Shown one piece after another: positions 9,991 through 22,595 of a DNA stretch of 64,000 bases. Within the stretch, counting starts at the first letter, position 1; the number at the start of each line of letters is the position of its first letter. A program made the position numbers and the translations under genes. Source of the DNA: Kudoa neothunni (taxonomy: Eukaryota; Cnidaria); assembly GCA_964304625.1 (NCBI GenBank), contig OZ199838.1, positions 15,128,001-15,192,000 on the forward strand, written 5' to 3'. Below the pieces are notes generated by a model that did not search any database, had not been told where the DNA came from, and worked only from the letters and a program-made list of their open reading frames with translations.

Positions 9991-12599
9991 GGGAATCTAT
10001 CGCGGGTTTTTATCTAATAAAATTGTCTTAAATTACAATTAACATCGACTGACAAAATATGAGAGAAATTGGTTGATTGAATTTTGTAAGAAACGACCCA
10101 TTCCATTATTAAGGCTATGTTCGTCTTGCACGTGCGCACTAATACACGTTGATACATTTCTATTTAATGCGATTGTATTTATAAATTTGTTTCTGTGTTT
10201 TTTAATCAAAACTAATAGTTAGAATAATTGAATTTCTTCAAATTAATACATCCTGTTTTAAACAACGCGATGTAATATTGCACAGAAAAACATAAAATGA
10301 AAGTAAATTGTGATTATTCCGTTAAACGGCTATCATATATGTTTTTCGAATGCTCTCTACAACTCAAAACTAAGCGAAATGATGAAGAATCACCGTACTT
10401 TGAATAATTAGTATAAGAACTAACATAAGCTAAGGAGCTATCACTGTATTCAGGGAAGGATGAAAAGCTTATATCATTGATCCCTACCTTTGGGGTGTAG
10501 AAAAATCTAGTTGAGAATGGAAATTTTTAGCTTTAATGAACGACACTGGTAGGACGTAGATAGGGGTTACGACGGTTCGATTTTGGTTTCGTTTTTTCTA
10601 ATATGGTTTTTGACCTTGTAAATAATGTTTTCAATGATAATTCTGTTTCATGCAAAAAATATGTAAAATGTGATAGACTGAAAACTTATTTTAGTCGTTC
10701 TTTGTTTAAATACCATACCAATTGATAAAAGAAGCTAATGTATATTAATTAAAAAATAGATTTTTAAAACCGAACCGATCTTAACCCCTAGAATAGTGTT
10801 TCCTTACAGGGGGTGCGAAGAGCCCTCATTGGTGGTGTGGGAGTCATTCATGAATATATTTAAAAATTGATCGTAATTTTCGTTAGTCCCCGTTTAAATC
10901 ATATAAGGACGTAATGCGTACAATAATATTTCTGGTTGTTTTGATATCAATTAGTTTAGATTCAAAAATGGGATATGATAATTTATTTAATTTATAATTT
11001 ATCCTGTTTGATTCTACGAAATGGCGCAGTAAGGTAATAGTTTATATTAAGCCTGTTCATCTTACAAAATCTAATTATTGCTATTTTCATGTAAAATCGT
11101 ATATTTGTTATCTTTCAAAATAACATATTTATACGCTTAAGCTGTAATTAGGTTGTCAGCATTTTTATCTATTTAGAAATAATCTATATCCATAAAAATA
11201 AAACCACGATGTGGTTTAAACTTTATCTTCTGTTTAAATTTGAGATCCATCATTTAATTGTATACGATTTATTGTGTTACCTTTTAAGTTTTATGCTCGA
11301 ATTTGTACCTTGTCGCTGATTTTAATCTAAGTTAAATATTTCTTTAAAGTATAGGTAAAACAAAGATAAAAGCATTCATTTATACACATAAATAAATGAA
11401 TACTAATTTTAACAATATATATTAGTTATTTTATTCAAGTATATATAGAAGGCATATTTTTTGAATCTATTGAATTTTATTAACCCACTGCCTCAAAATC
11501 TAAGTAACATATGACTCAACATAGCGTAAGGAAATCGCTAGATTTATTCAACACAAGATAGCACATGAAACAAGCTTATCGACTTCATTATATACAAATA
11601 ATAAGTATTGGAATTCATTAAACCCCAAACGATTTTCAAATATCATTCACCAACAATGTGACACGCTTTGAATTACTTACGAAAACCCAGCGAGAGCAAG
11701 AGAGCCGCCAGATCAATTAAATATTAAATAACAATTGATTTTGAAATAATGTTTCTTGTGAACTGTTAGAATGTAAGAATGGGCTATTTTTATTTGGCTC
11801 ATTTAATTTTTACCTGTAAATACAGAACTTATTTAAGCGACCGTACTTTTTATAGTTTGTAATATTACGTTTATATTTATTTCCTACGTCTAATATTTTG
11901 GAATAATCAAAATAACATAATTTAGTAGAATTATTTATTACATTGCATAAAAATGGTATACATAAGTAGGAATGAATAATAGCTCCAATCATTGAATGTT
12001 AAGTCATGAGGAATGAAAAGATAATGTTCATCCTTTTTCAATTATACACAGCAAATTGAGCTAACCAAAATATTTTGGTTTTAACTTATTTTAGGAGTAA
12101 ATGGGAAAATTTGAAGTTAAAATATAAACTAAAATAATAAAAATTTTAATTTTAAGAAATTTTTCATTGGTATTATTATTTTCGCATTTAAATAAAAAGT
12201 ATAATTGGGTGTTGACAGTCACATGGATGAGGGATGCGAAGTGAACGCTGAAATTAGGATAGGGGTACGGGTGTAAAATTTGTAGGGAAACACCGCCCTA
12301 GCCGTAAGACGTAGTAGATCCTGAACATTTATGTTACAAGGATAATGGTGAGATAATTTGGCAGCGTGGTGTACTTTGAAATCGACGCCTCGATTATTTA
12401 TATCGTTTATTGTTAAGTGAACTTGAATATCATATAACAAAACCATAAGAAATGACTAGTTATATACAAATAGATACTAACGTTTAATATGGTCTTTACC
12501 CTCAATAGAATCGGAATGGTTCCAATTACGTTTTGCCACATTTATAATCGCGATCCCTTCAGTTTTTGATTGGACCAAATATAATATTGATTAATTTGA
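9991..12599. other. Intergenic AT-rich tract
   Basis: No coding exon could be assembled in 2.6 kb. The only structure noted is an inverted repeat pair at 10558-10798, listed separately. Confidence 0.4.
10558..10798. repeat. Small inverted-repeat element (MITE-like)
   Basis: The left end GGGGTTACGACGGTTCG (about 10563) and the right end CGAACCGATCTTAACCCC (about 10777-10794) are imperfect inverted copies about 240 bp apart. The right tip includes TTAACCCC, suggesting a TTAA-type element. There is no coding content. Confidence 0.5.
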
Positions 12600-12957
12600 A
12601 ATATTGATTATTTATTTCCGGTTTATAAGTCTCGTGTACAAGAGAGTCTGGATTGCTGCGAGGTGGATTATCACGAGTTTCACTTAATGTCATTTTTGGC
12701 AGAGTGAAGGGTTAAAGATGTTCATTCTTAAGGTCCTTTGATAGATTAAATTAGATCTGATAGAATACATTTTAATTTCAATGAGAATAAAAGTATATAT
12801 TAATCGTATTTAAATTTTAATGTGATAAGAAGTCTGATTTAATGTTGATAGCAGATTAAATTATCAATTCAATGCTTTTGAAAAAGGTGGGCGCAGGATT
12901 TTTTTTCAAGAAAAAATGGAACGCGTCGGATAAATGCTTGGGAAACATTGGCTTATA
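12600..12957 (+). repeat. hAT-like 3' end fragment, copy 1
   Basis: Shares about 330 bp in the same orientation with 27656-27988. Common blocks include CACGAGTTTCA, AAAGATGTT, TTAGATCTGAT, AAGTATATATTAAT, AAAGGTGGGC and the end TTGGGAAACATTG. The terminal pattern of A-rich, G-rich sequence ending GGGAAACATTG resembles 3' ends of hAT/Charlie-type transposons. No transposase frame is readable. Confidence 0.55.
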
Positions 12958-13708
12958 TCGATGTCGCACATGCGAGGAAGCAAGATATATGTTGTTTTTG
13001 GTTATTTATTCAATATTTATCCGATAGAATCTTCTTTAATTTTTAAAAATGGAATATAACAATATTTTCAATAATTGTAGATAAGAAAAATCCGGGGTAA
13101 ATTTCTACACAGTTTTATTTAGAGGGCATTTTTACATTTATTTTTTTCCTGAGAGCTATTACAAAATTAGAAGATAAGAAAAGCTGGATAGGAGTTATGT
13201 TCCATTAATACGTTAGAATATTGTTAGCAAAATTCACATAAGATAGAAATCTACCTATTTTACTTAGAGGATTAGTAACTTGTTAAGTGAAAATTATGAA
13301 ATTGTAGTTCCTAATTATTTTCTACCCACATATACTACATTAAATATGCAAATGAATATTAGAATGCCCATAGTTTAAGGATTTCAATGGGGTATCATAA
13401 ACTTATAGAAATTTGGCATTCCTCCCGCAATAGGTAGTTTTACAATCTACATTCTTGATAACTTTTGGAAAAAATACAGTTCACTCTCATCAAGTGTTGC
13501 TCGATGTGTAAATAAGAAATTATTGGGTTTTTTGACTGACTCGATATTTTTACAAAGTTTCTATTTATCTGAGTATAGTTCATTGAAAAATTATTCCAAA
13601 ACAATATGATAATATTTTATCTTTTAAAGGACAGCTATTCGAGAATACCAATTGGTCGTTAATCATCACATAATTTTCTAAATTAAACACATTTTTATGT
13701 ACGTTTAA
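12958..13708. other. Intergenic AT-rich tract
   Basis: Nothing supportable seen: no long frame, no repeat match that I could find elsewhere in the window. Confidence 0.4.
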
Positions 13709-13951
13709 CCGGTTGAGAACAACCTTGGGCTCTATGCGCCCACCTATCTATTATCATGTTATTAAACTGATTATATTTTGTGTATTTTTTCCGGAACTTT
13801 TACGTATTTTATTGCGTTGGTCATAAATAATACTTTAAAAAAAAGATGAAATTTTGGATAAGATATATAAAGTACAACTGGTTTAATAACAAAATTTATT
13901 TCAATAATAATTGAAAGATGGCGTGTGGAGTCCAAGGTTGTCCTCAAAAAG
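13709..13951. mobile_element. 243-bp TTAA-flanked MITE
   Basis: TTAA lies at 13705-13708 and again at 13952-13955. The ends are inverted copies: CCGGTTGAGAACAACCTTGG on the left against GTCCAAGGTTGTCCTCAAAAAG read inward from the right, and the match continues into GGCTCTATGCGCC. Non-coding and short, this fits a non-autonomous piggyBac-type element. Confidence 0.7.
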
Positions 13952-13955
13952 TTAA

Positions 13956-15157
13956 ATCCTTTTTGACGTAATTTAAATTTTATTGTATTTAACAAGACAA
14001 TTTTCATTAAAAAGAAATTGTCTATTTATATAAAGACTGAAAAATGTGTTAAAATAGCGAAATTATAATTTTCATCTTACATATGCTTGTTTAAAACCTG
14101 GTTTAGCTCTTTCACAGCATTATCAGAAATTAGTGGTATTTTATTTTTTAGGACATGTTTTGTCTACAGAGTTTATTTATGTTCTTACAATTAGTAGACA
14201 CATCTTAATTTTATAATTTTTTGATTTGATTTTGTAGTCAAATCTTTAAATAATACAGAGAGGGCTAGAATACATCGAAGTTGTCGAATGATTTTATTTA
14301 ATTAATCTATTTTAAGCGTTATTTATATTCCTCATCTATACAGAAAGTCATACATTTACTGTCAATAATTTTTAAAATAAACTGAAAAATAATGATTAAT
14401 CTTCCGTTTATATTTTGAGCATATATTATGCATATTTTTATTAACATAATTAATCGTAATGTAAAAAATAGTGATAAATTTCAAAATTCCACTTTTTTAA
14501 TTTATTATTTCAATTTTTTATTCTAATACCTTTCGTTTGATAAAAAACTAAAAAGTCTCATCGCACATTACTCATTACTAAGCATTTGTGTTGTGTGATT
14601 TTCGGGCCAGTTAAACTCGTTATTTATGATTCTCTGCACACCCTTGGAGTATGTTGACAAGAGTATTTTTTAAACAAAATAACAACTCGTATAACGAATC
14701 TCAAACATAATAAAACTTTATTCTATTATGGATTTATATTACTTTTCGCAATAGAGATAGAAACACCGCACAAAAAGCCCTGAAACACAATTGGTTCACC
14801 AAACTGCCACGGATGACGATAAGGAAAAGTAGTTCGATTAGTACAAAAGGTTTTAGTGAATTTCAAGCTCGAAAAAAATGGATTGTAATTATTTTCACAT
14901 GTTGACAACAACCTATTAATTGATGACTATTCTTCTAATTATTCATTTTTAGATGGGAACACGCAAAATTCTTTCCATAAACAAACAAATAAATTTCAAC
15001 AACACATTATAGCTGTTTCTAAACGAAATTGAGTGTAGTAGATATCGACATTTTGCATAAATGTGTTTTTATTAATTCGTACGGCGCATCGTTCGCATGA
15101 ATTCGGTGTTATTCGCACGAGCATCATCCCCAGTGACTTGACCATCCTTAAGTTATC
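13956..15157. other. Intergenic tract upstream of CCT3
   Basis: No gene is visible; short minus-strand frames here show no family resemblance. The CCT3 promoter should lie in the last few hundred bases, but no core element could be assigned with confidence. Confidence 0.4.
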
Positions 15158-17876
15158 ATGGCGACTCAGACACCTGTTATTGTTATGAGTAATAATTGCC
15201 AAGTTGGTAGGCGTATCACATGTACTTTTATTCATTAGAGGACACGCAAAAGCGTGAAAGTGGGCGAAGTGTACAACTTTCTAATATTGTTGCAGCTAAA
15301 GCCATATGTGATATTTTATCCACTTGTCTGGGACCAAAAGCTATGTTGAAAGTAAAAAAAAAAGATATAACCGCGATCATTGCATGAAATCTCAATTGTA
15401 TTCTCATGTAGATGCTTATGGATCCAATGGGTGGAATTGTGATCACCAACGATGGTAACGCCATTCTCCGAGAAATCACTGTGCAACATCCAGCCGCCAA
15501 AAGTATTATTGAAATTGCCAGAACTCAAGAAGAGGAAGTGGGTGATGGTACCACCTCGGTTGTTATTTTGGGTATGGGTTGAAATTCAATTGATTATCTT
15601 TTGTAAAGTTGTTTAAAGTTGTATTTTCTTAACAAATTATTCTGTATTGCATATTTGAGTTGTTTTATATGCTGTGTTTAGCTGGTGAATTGTTGGCTGC
15701 TGCGGAGCCTTTTCTCGAACAAAATCTTCACCCTTTACACATTATTAAAGGATTCAGAATGGCTCTCGATGATGCGACCAATTTTTTAAAAACCAAATTA
15801 GCGTAATTCTAAATTGTGTTACCATCTTCATATGTATTTCGACTTATGTAGCTCTCCTATTAACCCAAAAAACAAAGCAGATATTATTTCGGTAATTAGG
15901 AGTTGTCTTGGCACTAAAATTTCCTCGCAATGGTAATATTTTGTTGATTTTTTTATTTTCAAACTAATATCTAGGTCCGAATTAACGTGCTCTTTCGCGT
16001 GGGAAGCCGTCAACACTGTTTTCACAGATCAAGGTGGCAAAAAAGAAGCTGACATTAAAAGATATGTCAGAATTGAAAAGGTTATTTTATTTTCGTTATC
16101 TCTTGTCATTACTATATATAAATTCATCAATGGTTAAGACCATACTCAATCATATTTATTCCGAATAGTTTGACTATTAATATTTCTATTTAAAGTACGA
16201 ATGATAATTGAGAGTTTAAATGCAAGTTGTGATACTTTCTAAGAGTTTCTCGATTAAAAATAAGTTACACGTATGCGCATATAATAATTGAAGTTGATTT
16301 TTTTCAATCAAACAACCAAAAAGTTATAAGAAATAAAAACTTTACTAATGAAATTATATGCGAGGAAACTGTTATTTGAATTTCATAGCCGCGCCTATTA
16401 ATTATTATTAAGCCTATCAAAATTATTTTCTCATTGAATTAAGTAGATTCCTGGAGGGAGTATTGAAGAATCTTGCATTTTACGAGGTGTCGTGCTCAAC
16501 AAAGACATTCTCCATCCATCTATGCCCAGGTATTAACTCTGTGTCAATCATCGGCCCAATATAACACTCAAATATGCACATAGATATATCACTAATCCTC
16601 GCATTCTGTTGTTGGATTGTGGACTCGAATACAAAAAGGGTGAAAGTGTGGTATGCATTCAGTTTGAATTTTTCATCATAGTGGATAATCATTTTATTAA
16701 TTAGACGAATATCGAAGTAATTAAGGAAGAAGACTTTGAGTGATTTCATTCGATTCACTCAACACTTGATAGAATTTTATTGTAGTCGTTTATTGAAGCT
16801 CGAGGAAGAAGCTATCAAAAAGATGTGTATTGATATTGTCAAACATAAACCCAACTTGGTTATTACTGAAAAAGGATGCTCAGGTTCGCGTTGTTTTTTT
16901 GAGAAAACAAAAAAATGATAATTCGTTCTGTTATAGATCTTGCTATGTATTATTTGTCAAAAGCTGGTATTGCCGTTCTTAGACGAACCAAAAAAACCGA
17001 TAACAATCGCATCGCAAAGTAATTACTTTTATGATTCTTCGAAAAAATTTACTTATTGATTGCCTTTCAGAGCCACTGGCGCGGTTATTGTCAACCGCAC
17101 CGAAGATATCAAGGAAGAAGATATTGGAAAAGGTTGTGGATTGTTCGAAGTGAAAAAAATCGGCGACGAGTAGTTTTTTTGTTGAATGATTGATTGATTT
17201 TTCCACTCATTGTAGATACTACTCATTCTTGGTCGAATGCAAAAGCCCCAAAGCATGCTCCATTATCCTACGTGGTGCTAACAAAGATTTCCTCAATGAA
17301 GTATGCTTCTCACTATTTTCCAATATAAGAACTGGTGTGGTAGATTGATCGAAATTTGCATGATGCATTGTCAGTGGCTAGAAATATCCTTTTTGATCCT
17401 AGTGTCATACCGGGTGGTGGTGCCGCTGAAATGGCCATTTCCACCCACTTACAAAACAAATCCCAGTCGATCGATAACATTCATCAATATCCCTACCAAG
17501 CTGCTGCAAAGGCTCTTGAAATTATACCCAAGATTCTTATCAAGAATTGTGGGCATAACCCCATCCGTGTTCTTACCGAATTGAGGGTAATTTGATGTGT
17601 TTGTGTATATAGACTTACTATGCATTATTTTAGTCCAAACATTCCACTGACAACAACTACCAGTTTGGAATTAATGGCAAAACCGGCGTGGTAGCTAACA
17701 TGAAAGAACTAGGAGTTCTGGATAGCACCCTCGTCCGAATTCAAGTCCTGAAAGTTGCATTTGAAGTTGCTATTCTTTTGTTGAAGATTGATGATATTGT
17801 GTCCGGTACCAAGAAGCAAATGGATCCTGACGCCAAAATCGTTCCAGAAGGTCCAGCCGCCCCTCACATGGCCTGA
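15158..17876 (+). CDS. CCT3: T-complex protein 1 subunit gamma (CCT3 chaperonin)
   Basis: Fifteen exons sum to 1665 nt, giving 554 aa: 15158-15206, 15239-15351, 15412-15571, 15682-15802, 15852-15932, 15975-16080, 16447-16529, 16584-16650, 16705-16739, 16786-16883, 16937-17018, 17071-17169, 17216-17300, 17344-17586 and 17634-17876. Introns are 32-110 nt except one of 366. The product is a subunit of the cytosolic TRiC/CCT ring that folds actin, tubulin and other proteins. Group II chaperonin marks are present: KRESGR near the N terminus, [17 protein letters not shown], the ATPase motif GDGTTSV (98-104), [22 protein letters not shown] and PGGGAAEMA. The gamma subunit is chosen over other CCTs because [20 protein letters not shown] and [19 protein letters not shown] follow human CCT3 closely. 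Length agrees with human CCT3 (545 aa). The intron positions rest on reading-frame continuity and protein similarity. Confidence 0.97.
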
Positions 17877-18287
17877 TTGTACCAGTTTGCTTTGATTCTT
17901 CGAAATATGTTATAGTTGCTGTGTTATTTCTAAATGGAACAACAACACCCAATATAAGACTTAGAAATTTGTTTTAGTCATCTTGTCTAATGATTGCGTG
18001 TTTGAAATCTATCTTCATCACCCAAAACATTGCTTTTTAAATTAGAATTTTGTATCGAGTCAAGCTAAAATTTATCTTAACTTTTGAGGTCGAGAGTAGA
18101 TTATAGTAGTGCTGATCCCCAACTTTGTCCGGTGGTGACTAGTGGTGCGGTTTTTATAATTTGTAGGTATTTTTGTTATAGAGCAGGTGAATATTAAGTA
18201 AAATTTCTATGCGTATTTATAGAAATTTATAATACCATTTTATTTTGCACATGGTTTGTTTAACCTTAAGTCACATGAAAGTTTACA
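17877..18287. other. 3' flank of CCT3
   Basis: Presumably CCT3 3' UTR followed by spacer. No clear AATAAA close to the stop and no further feature seen. Confidence 0.4.
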
Positions 18288-19612
18288 TCCTCTAAGTGTA
18301 ATTGGGGTCCACAATGCCCCGCGTTTTTATTTGATAACGTGTTTGAAAAAATGATAATATGTATTTTTGGAAGTTTTAAAAATATTTGATCGATTATATA
18401 TTCAGTAATTTCACAAATGACATCATGTAATATCGTTTGCGCGTGTGCGAATGATAAAAAAATATTTTAACCACAGCGTATGCGTATGTATACTTTTGGT
18501 ATCACATATTTTATATAGACATAATTAAAATCCAGCTCATTTAGTAAAATTAATTCTTTATTTAATTTGCACTCTAAGTGATCAAAAACATCATAATCGT
18601 GTATACACTATTGCATAAAACAGGTAACATAGATACGCTTGAAATGTTCATTAGGGCGGAAAAAACATTTAAAAAACCCACAGAAATATGCCGTAGTTCA
18701 TCAACATGGCGGCAATTTACAGATTATTTTGTTACCTCAATATTTTCCACATCACCAAAATGTGAAACGCGCATTATTTGGAGAAATTTATGTAATGAGA
18801 GTAAATCACGATATATTTTATCTTCTTCTAACCCAAGTATCTCTTTAACCGATGCTAGATTATCCTTGTGATATCCCATCAGAAATAAACGGCTAATGGA
18901 CCCATACAATTCGATCCATCTATCACCAAAAATTTTTCCACCCATATATTGGTATATTTCAAAATAATGGCGTACATAACAGAATTAAATATTATTCCGA
19001 AAGTATCAATTGTATTCTTTAATAAAAATGGAGAGATACCAGGATGACTATTCATAATATTTGCAACACATGTTCTAGATGCCAACGGCGGGTTCATCGA
19101 CCATAACGTTCCGTTCTTGTGTATTAATGAATTAAGTTGTATATCTGTGTCAATATCAAATTTTTATAACGATAAATAATCATGAAACGACGAAAATGAA
19201 TCTGAAGACTCGGTATCGGAGTAATTACTATTAAGATCACTTGAACACATCATTGAAATTAATTATGGTACATGCGAGATGTAAATTAAGATATGATATT
19301 CATGCAATAAAAATATATTTACCCAATAGAATTTTTTCAAACGTCGTCAAAACATTTACTTCAATATTTTGGATAATCAGATGAAAAGAAATCATGGGGT
19401 CTTTCTGACCCCAATTTTACTTTTTACTTGAAGGGTGTTTTTGCATTAACTTTTTTCTACGGAATGAAAAAGTTTGTTGATTAGTGGAGTTTTACTACCG
19501 AAAATTTTAGAAGTATATTCTACCTGCCAAAACTTTTCCACAAGTTAATGTGGTGGAAAATTGATAACTAATGTCGCCTAGGGTTCAAAAGGCCCCAATT
19601 ATATTTAGAGGC
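18288..19612 (-). mobile_element. piggyBac element, decayed and shortened
   Basis: The left end TCCTCTAAGTGTAATTGGGG (18288) and the right end, read inward as GCCTCTAAATATAATTGGGG from 19612, are inverted copies. TTAA is intact on the right (19613-19616) and replaced by TACA on the left. Just inside both ends is a GGGG...CCCC mini-hairpin. A second terminus-like stretch sits at 19395-19442. Minus-strand transposase remnants lie inside. At 1.3 kb it has lost most of the catalytic domain. Confidence 0.7.
18724..19097 (-). pseudogene. piggyBac transposase N-terminal fragment
   Basis: Two overlapping minus-strand frames. The upstream one reads MNPPLASRTCVANIMNSHPG then NTIDTFGIIFNSVMYAIILK. The other reads WIELYGSISRLFLMGYHKDN, ASVKEILGLEEDKIYRDLLS and LHKFLQIMRVSHFGD. 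The second matches the region of piggyBac transposases that precedes the first catalytic aspartate (pattern LFLxGYxKDxxAS then Y, then IxRxxxFxD). An upstream trace resembling TDKNGTLW of the copy at 42.4 kb supports kinship of the two. The DDD catalytic blocks are absent, so it is a dead fragment. Confidence 0.7.
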
Positions 19613-19616
19613 TTAA

Positions 19617-20203
19617 ACGATATACATTTATTGTCTGCAGTAAATAAAATATTTAAGTCATAATATGCATAAATATGGATATTAAAATCAATTTAAATCA
19701 TAAAAGAAAGTTTCTGGCTTTATTTGAAAAACTTGATTCGCCCTGAAAATACATATATAGGCTCAAATAGCAGGAATGACCTCACAGTCATGATAACTGA
19801 ACCTGATACCTCCCAGTAAACGTAACAATGGTCAAATTCTCATCTCGAACCCTTTCACAATTTTAATTGTCTAATGTTATTTTCAAGAAGACGACTATGA
19901 GCTGAATTTCTACAATTATTGGAACAAAGAGCGAATGGAATACGTTGAGGATTCCATTTATAATAGAATTTTTCCGCACAAGTAAAAAAACAATGAAAAT
20001 ATAATTTTCAAAATTTAATATTTATATATATATGTATAGATGTGATGTTAGTAGTATATTCATACCACTTAAAACAACACCAAGCAAAATTTACTAAGAC
20101 TTATTATCTAAATCTATACATGAACGAAATATACATCAGAGAATGTAAGAAACATCTCTGTACAAGAGGATGAAATCAGCACAAAGACAATCATCTCTGT
20201 GTG
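19617..20203. other. Spacer and 3' flank of the phosphate transporter
   Basis: No coding exon seen. The part next to 20204 is expected to be the 3' UTR of the minus-strand transporter. Confidence 0.4.
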
Positions 20204-22595
20204 CTAATTTCTGTTTGCAATTTTGTACACAACTTCTCTTGCGATAGCAAAAGTAGCAGCAGAGAACAATCCTAAGTGAAAAAATCACAATGAGCGCAAA
20301 TAATTCCCCCAAAATTACCCGAAACAGGGAGAGTAACCAACCAAGAAATGACGATATTTAGAATGATTTTGAAATTTACACTTTTTCTACCATTTCGTAT
20401 GATTCCGACGGCAAGTACGCTGCCGATTTGGCAATGGGTGGTACTGACGGGAAGATGGAATTTGGTAGCCACCAAAACAGTTAACGCCGATCCGAACTCA
20501 ATGGCGAACCCACTAGAAAATCAATAGCAGATTAATCAAATAAACATGATAGGAACAACCTGGCAGGTGAAATCTTGGTAATATTTTTCCCGATTGTGGC
20601 GATGACACGTTTGCCCAGAATAATCAAACCAACAATCATACCACCGCTTCCATATATAAGAATCCAAACATATGGTGTTGATTTACCGCCGATCTGTCCA
20701 CTTCGATAGCTAAGCCATATGTTCATGAGAGGACTGATTGAGTTGCTAATATCATTTCCACCGTGCACGAATGCTCCAAAGCAAGCCATAATAATTTGGA
20801 GGTGATGGAAAAGAATATTGGTTCGTGGGTCCTTACAGCCACGACGTGCGTCATCGCAAATTTCGATCGCTTCACTGCTGGATGGATGTGTGCCTTTGGT
20901 GGGAGAATCAGAGGAGCATGGAGAATTTTTCCCGCTTTCATTTTTGTTATTGTTGGTTTGTTTGTGATTGTCTTGAAGTGGAGAAGATGACGCGTTAGTA
21001 TTTGTGGTTTGAGAAGGAACAATTGCTTCAACATTTGTTGTTGGTTTGGATGAGGGTGCATCGTTGGTATCCGCTAAAAACACAATCTTAAAATCCACAC
21101 AAACAAAATCATAAAATTAAATATATTCCAAAATAGGGATCTATTCGAATAGAAATGTTAGCAACGAGACTAAAAAGTCACTGAGAACAGAGACATTAGC
21201 CAGTGATAGTAAACCCGCACAGCGGATCTCTCAACACTGCCACCAACCATGCAATAAGGAATATAATCTTACATGTTGGTGATGTGGTGAATTTTGAGCT
21301 GATAGTCCTTTCCTCCTACAGAAAGTAAGTCAAATGTGTGCACAGTTATAGTGATAGACATTACTTTCTGTTGAACGGTTTGGTTAATCTTACGTTTAGT
21401 GCGTGGATTTATAACAAAGATTGTTAGACAAAGCACCACAACCCCACATCCAAACGATAATATTACAACCCCCCAAACAGGGACTTGGTCAAACCTTAAC
21501 ACTATTCAACAATTTAATAAACGCAAAATTTAATGCGAAAAAATACATGTGGAGCCATCGTGAACAACGGAGAACACATTGACGAATACAGTTACAAAGT
21601 AGATAAATGGAACAACCTTCAAACATCGTTCAAACGAATTATGCTACATAAAAATGGATTGGATGAAATTAACGATTAATTAAGTTACTTTTTTCAGAAC
21701 AAATTTATATAACAAATAATAAATTGATGACGAAATAATACCACTGATGGCGGGTGACAGAAACCATGAGGCAACAATTTTTCCAATTCCTTTCCATGCA
21801 ATACTTTGAGGTCCAAGTGCTACCATACCTGCTCCGACAGTCGATCCGACTATACTATGAGTAGTTGACACAGGAAGACTGAACAAGTTGGCTATTGCCA
21901 GCCATGAGGCAGATCCCATCAAAGCACCAATCGACAATTCCATATTGATCATGTCGGCACAATTACGAATTCCATCGTCATTTTGGACATCGTTGGTATC
22001 TTTTTTTGGAGGGTCTACGGGGATGGTTTCTGGACGTCTGCAACTCGACGTAGGTGGATAATATCGGGGTATGTCATCAATGTTGGTGATATTTTTCCGG
22101 ACAGTGTCTATTGTAACCATGAGGTGTTAACTGACACGAATTACATTTTCAAATTGAATATCAATGAAAAAACAGTGAAAGCGTTTGTGTGTGCACATAT
22201 AAACAATATGTAAAGAGAGGGTTTGTAATCTCAAACCAAACCGAATCACCAACTGAATCCGGCGGTTGACTACCTACCTACCTACCCTCCCTCAATACAC
22301 TCACAACTAATACACTGTCCATCAAATATCCAATAGAAAACATCTTTTTAATAGATGGGGATGAATAACTCATACCCGAAACTTTAAAACCCAATAGAAT
22401 CGACCCAGATAGCTCAAATATGGAGGCAATGATAAAAACTTGCCACAACTTCAATGTGTTTGTTCCGACAACTGTACCAAAAAAATTGGCGACATCATTT
22501 GCGCCAACTCCGAACGCAAGTATGAATGCTATGATAAAAGCAACCACAACGAATGAGATGACAACCGGTCCATTTGCAGCCAATTCAACAACCAT
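20204..22595 (-). CDS. Sodium-dependent phosphate transporter, PiT/SLC20 family
   Basis: Seven minus-strand exons join to 1620 nt, giving 539 aa: 22595-22376, 22107-21689, 21643-21547, 21501-21394, 21073-20560, 20512-20319 and 20271-20204. The family imports inorganic phosphate with sodium across the plasma membrane. The two PiT signatures are present, GANDVAN (31-37) and GGNDISN (386-392), each inside hydrophobic helices. [12 protein letters not shown] and [12 protein letters not shown] mark the two inverted halves. Between the halves lies a polar loop of about 100 residues rich in Ser, Thr, Asn and Lys, the usual PiT cytosolic loop. The ending [14 protein letters not shown] matches human PiT (VAGLFSAAVMAL) only if a 47-nt intron (20272-20318) is removed. 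The exon 4 end is less certain: I chose the GTAAGA donor at 21393, but about 40 further open codons follow. Slightly shorter than human PiT1/2 (about 650-680 aa), mainly in the loop. Confidence 0.93.

Noticed and set aside
12700-12720. AGGGTTAA at about 12710 as the missing right end of the element at 9934
   Set aside because: The stretch is internal to a hAT-like repeat shared with 27.7 kb, where the TTAA is absent, so the match to CTTTAACCCT is fortuitous.
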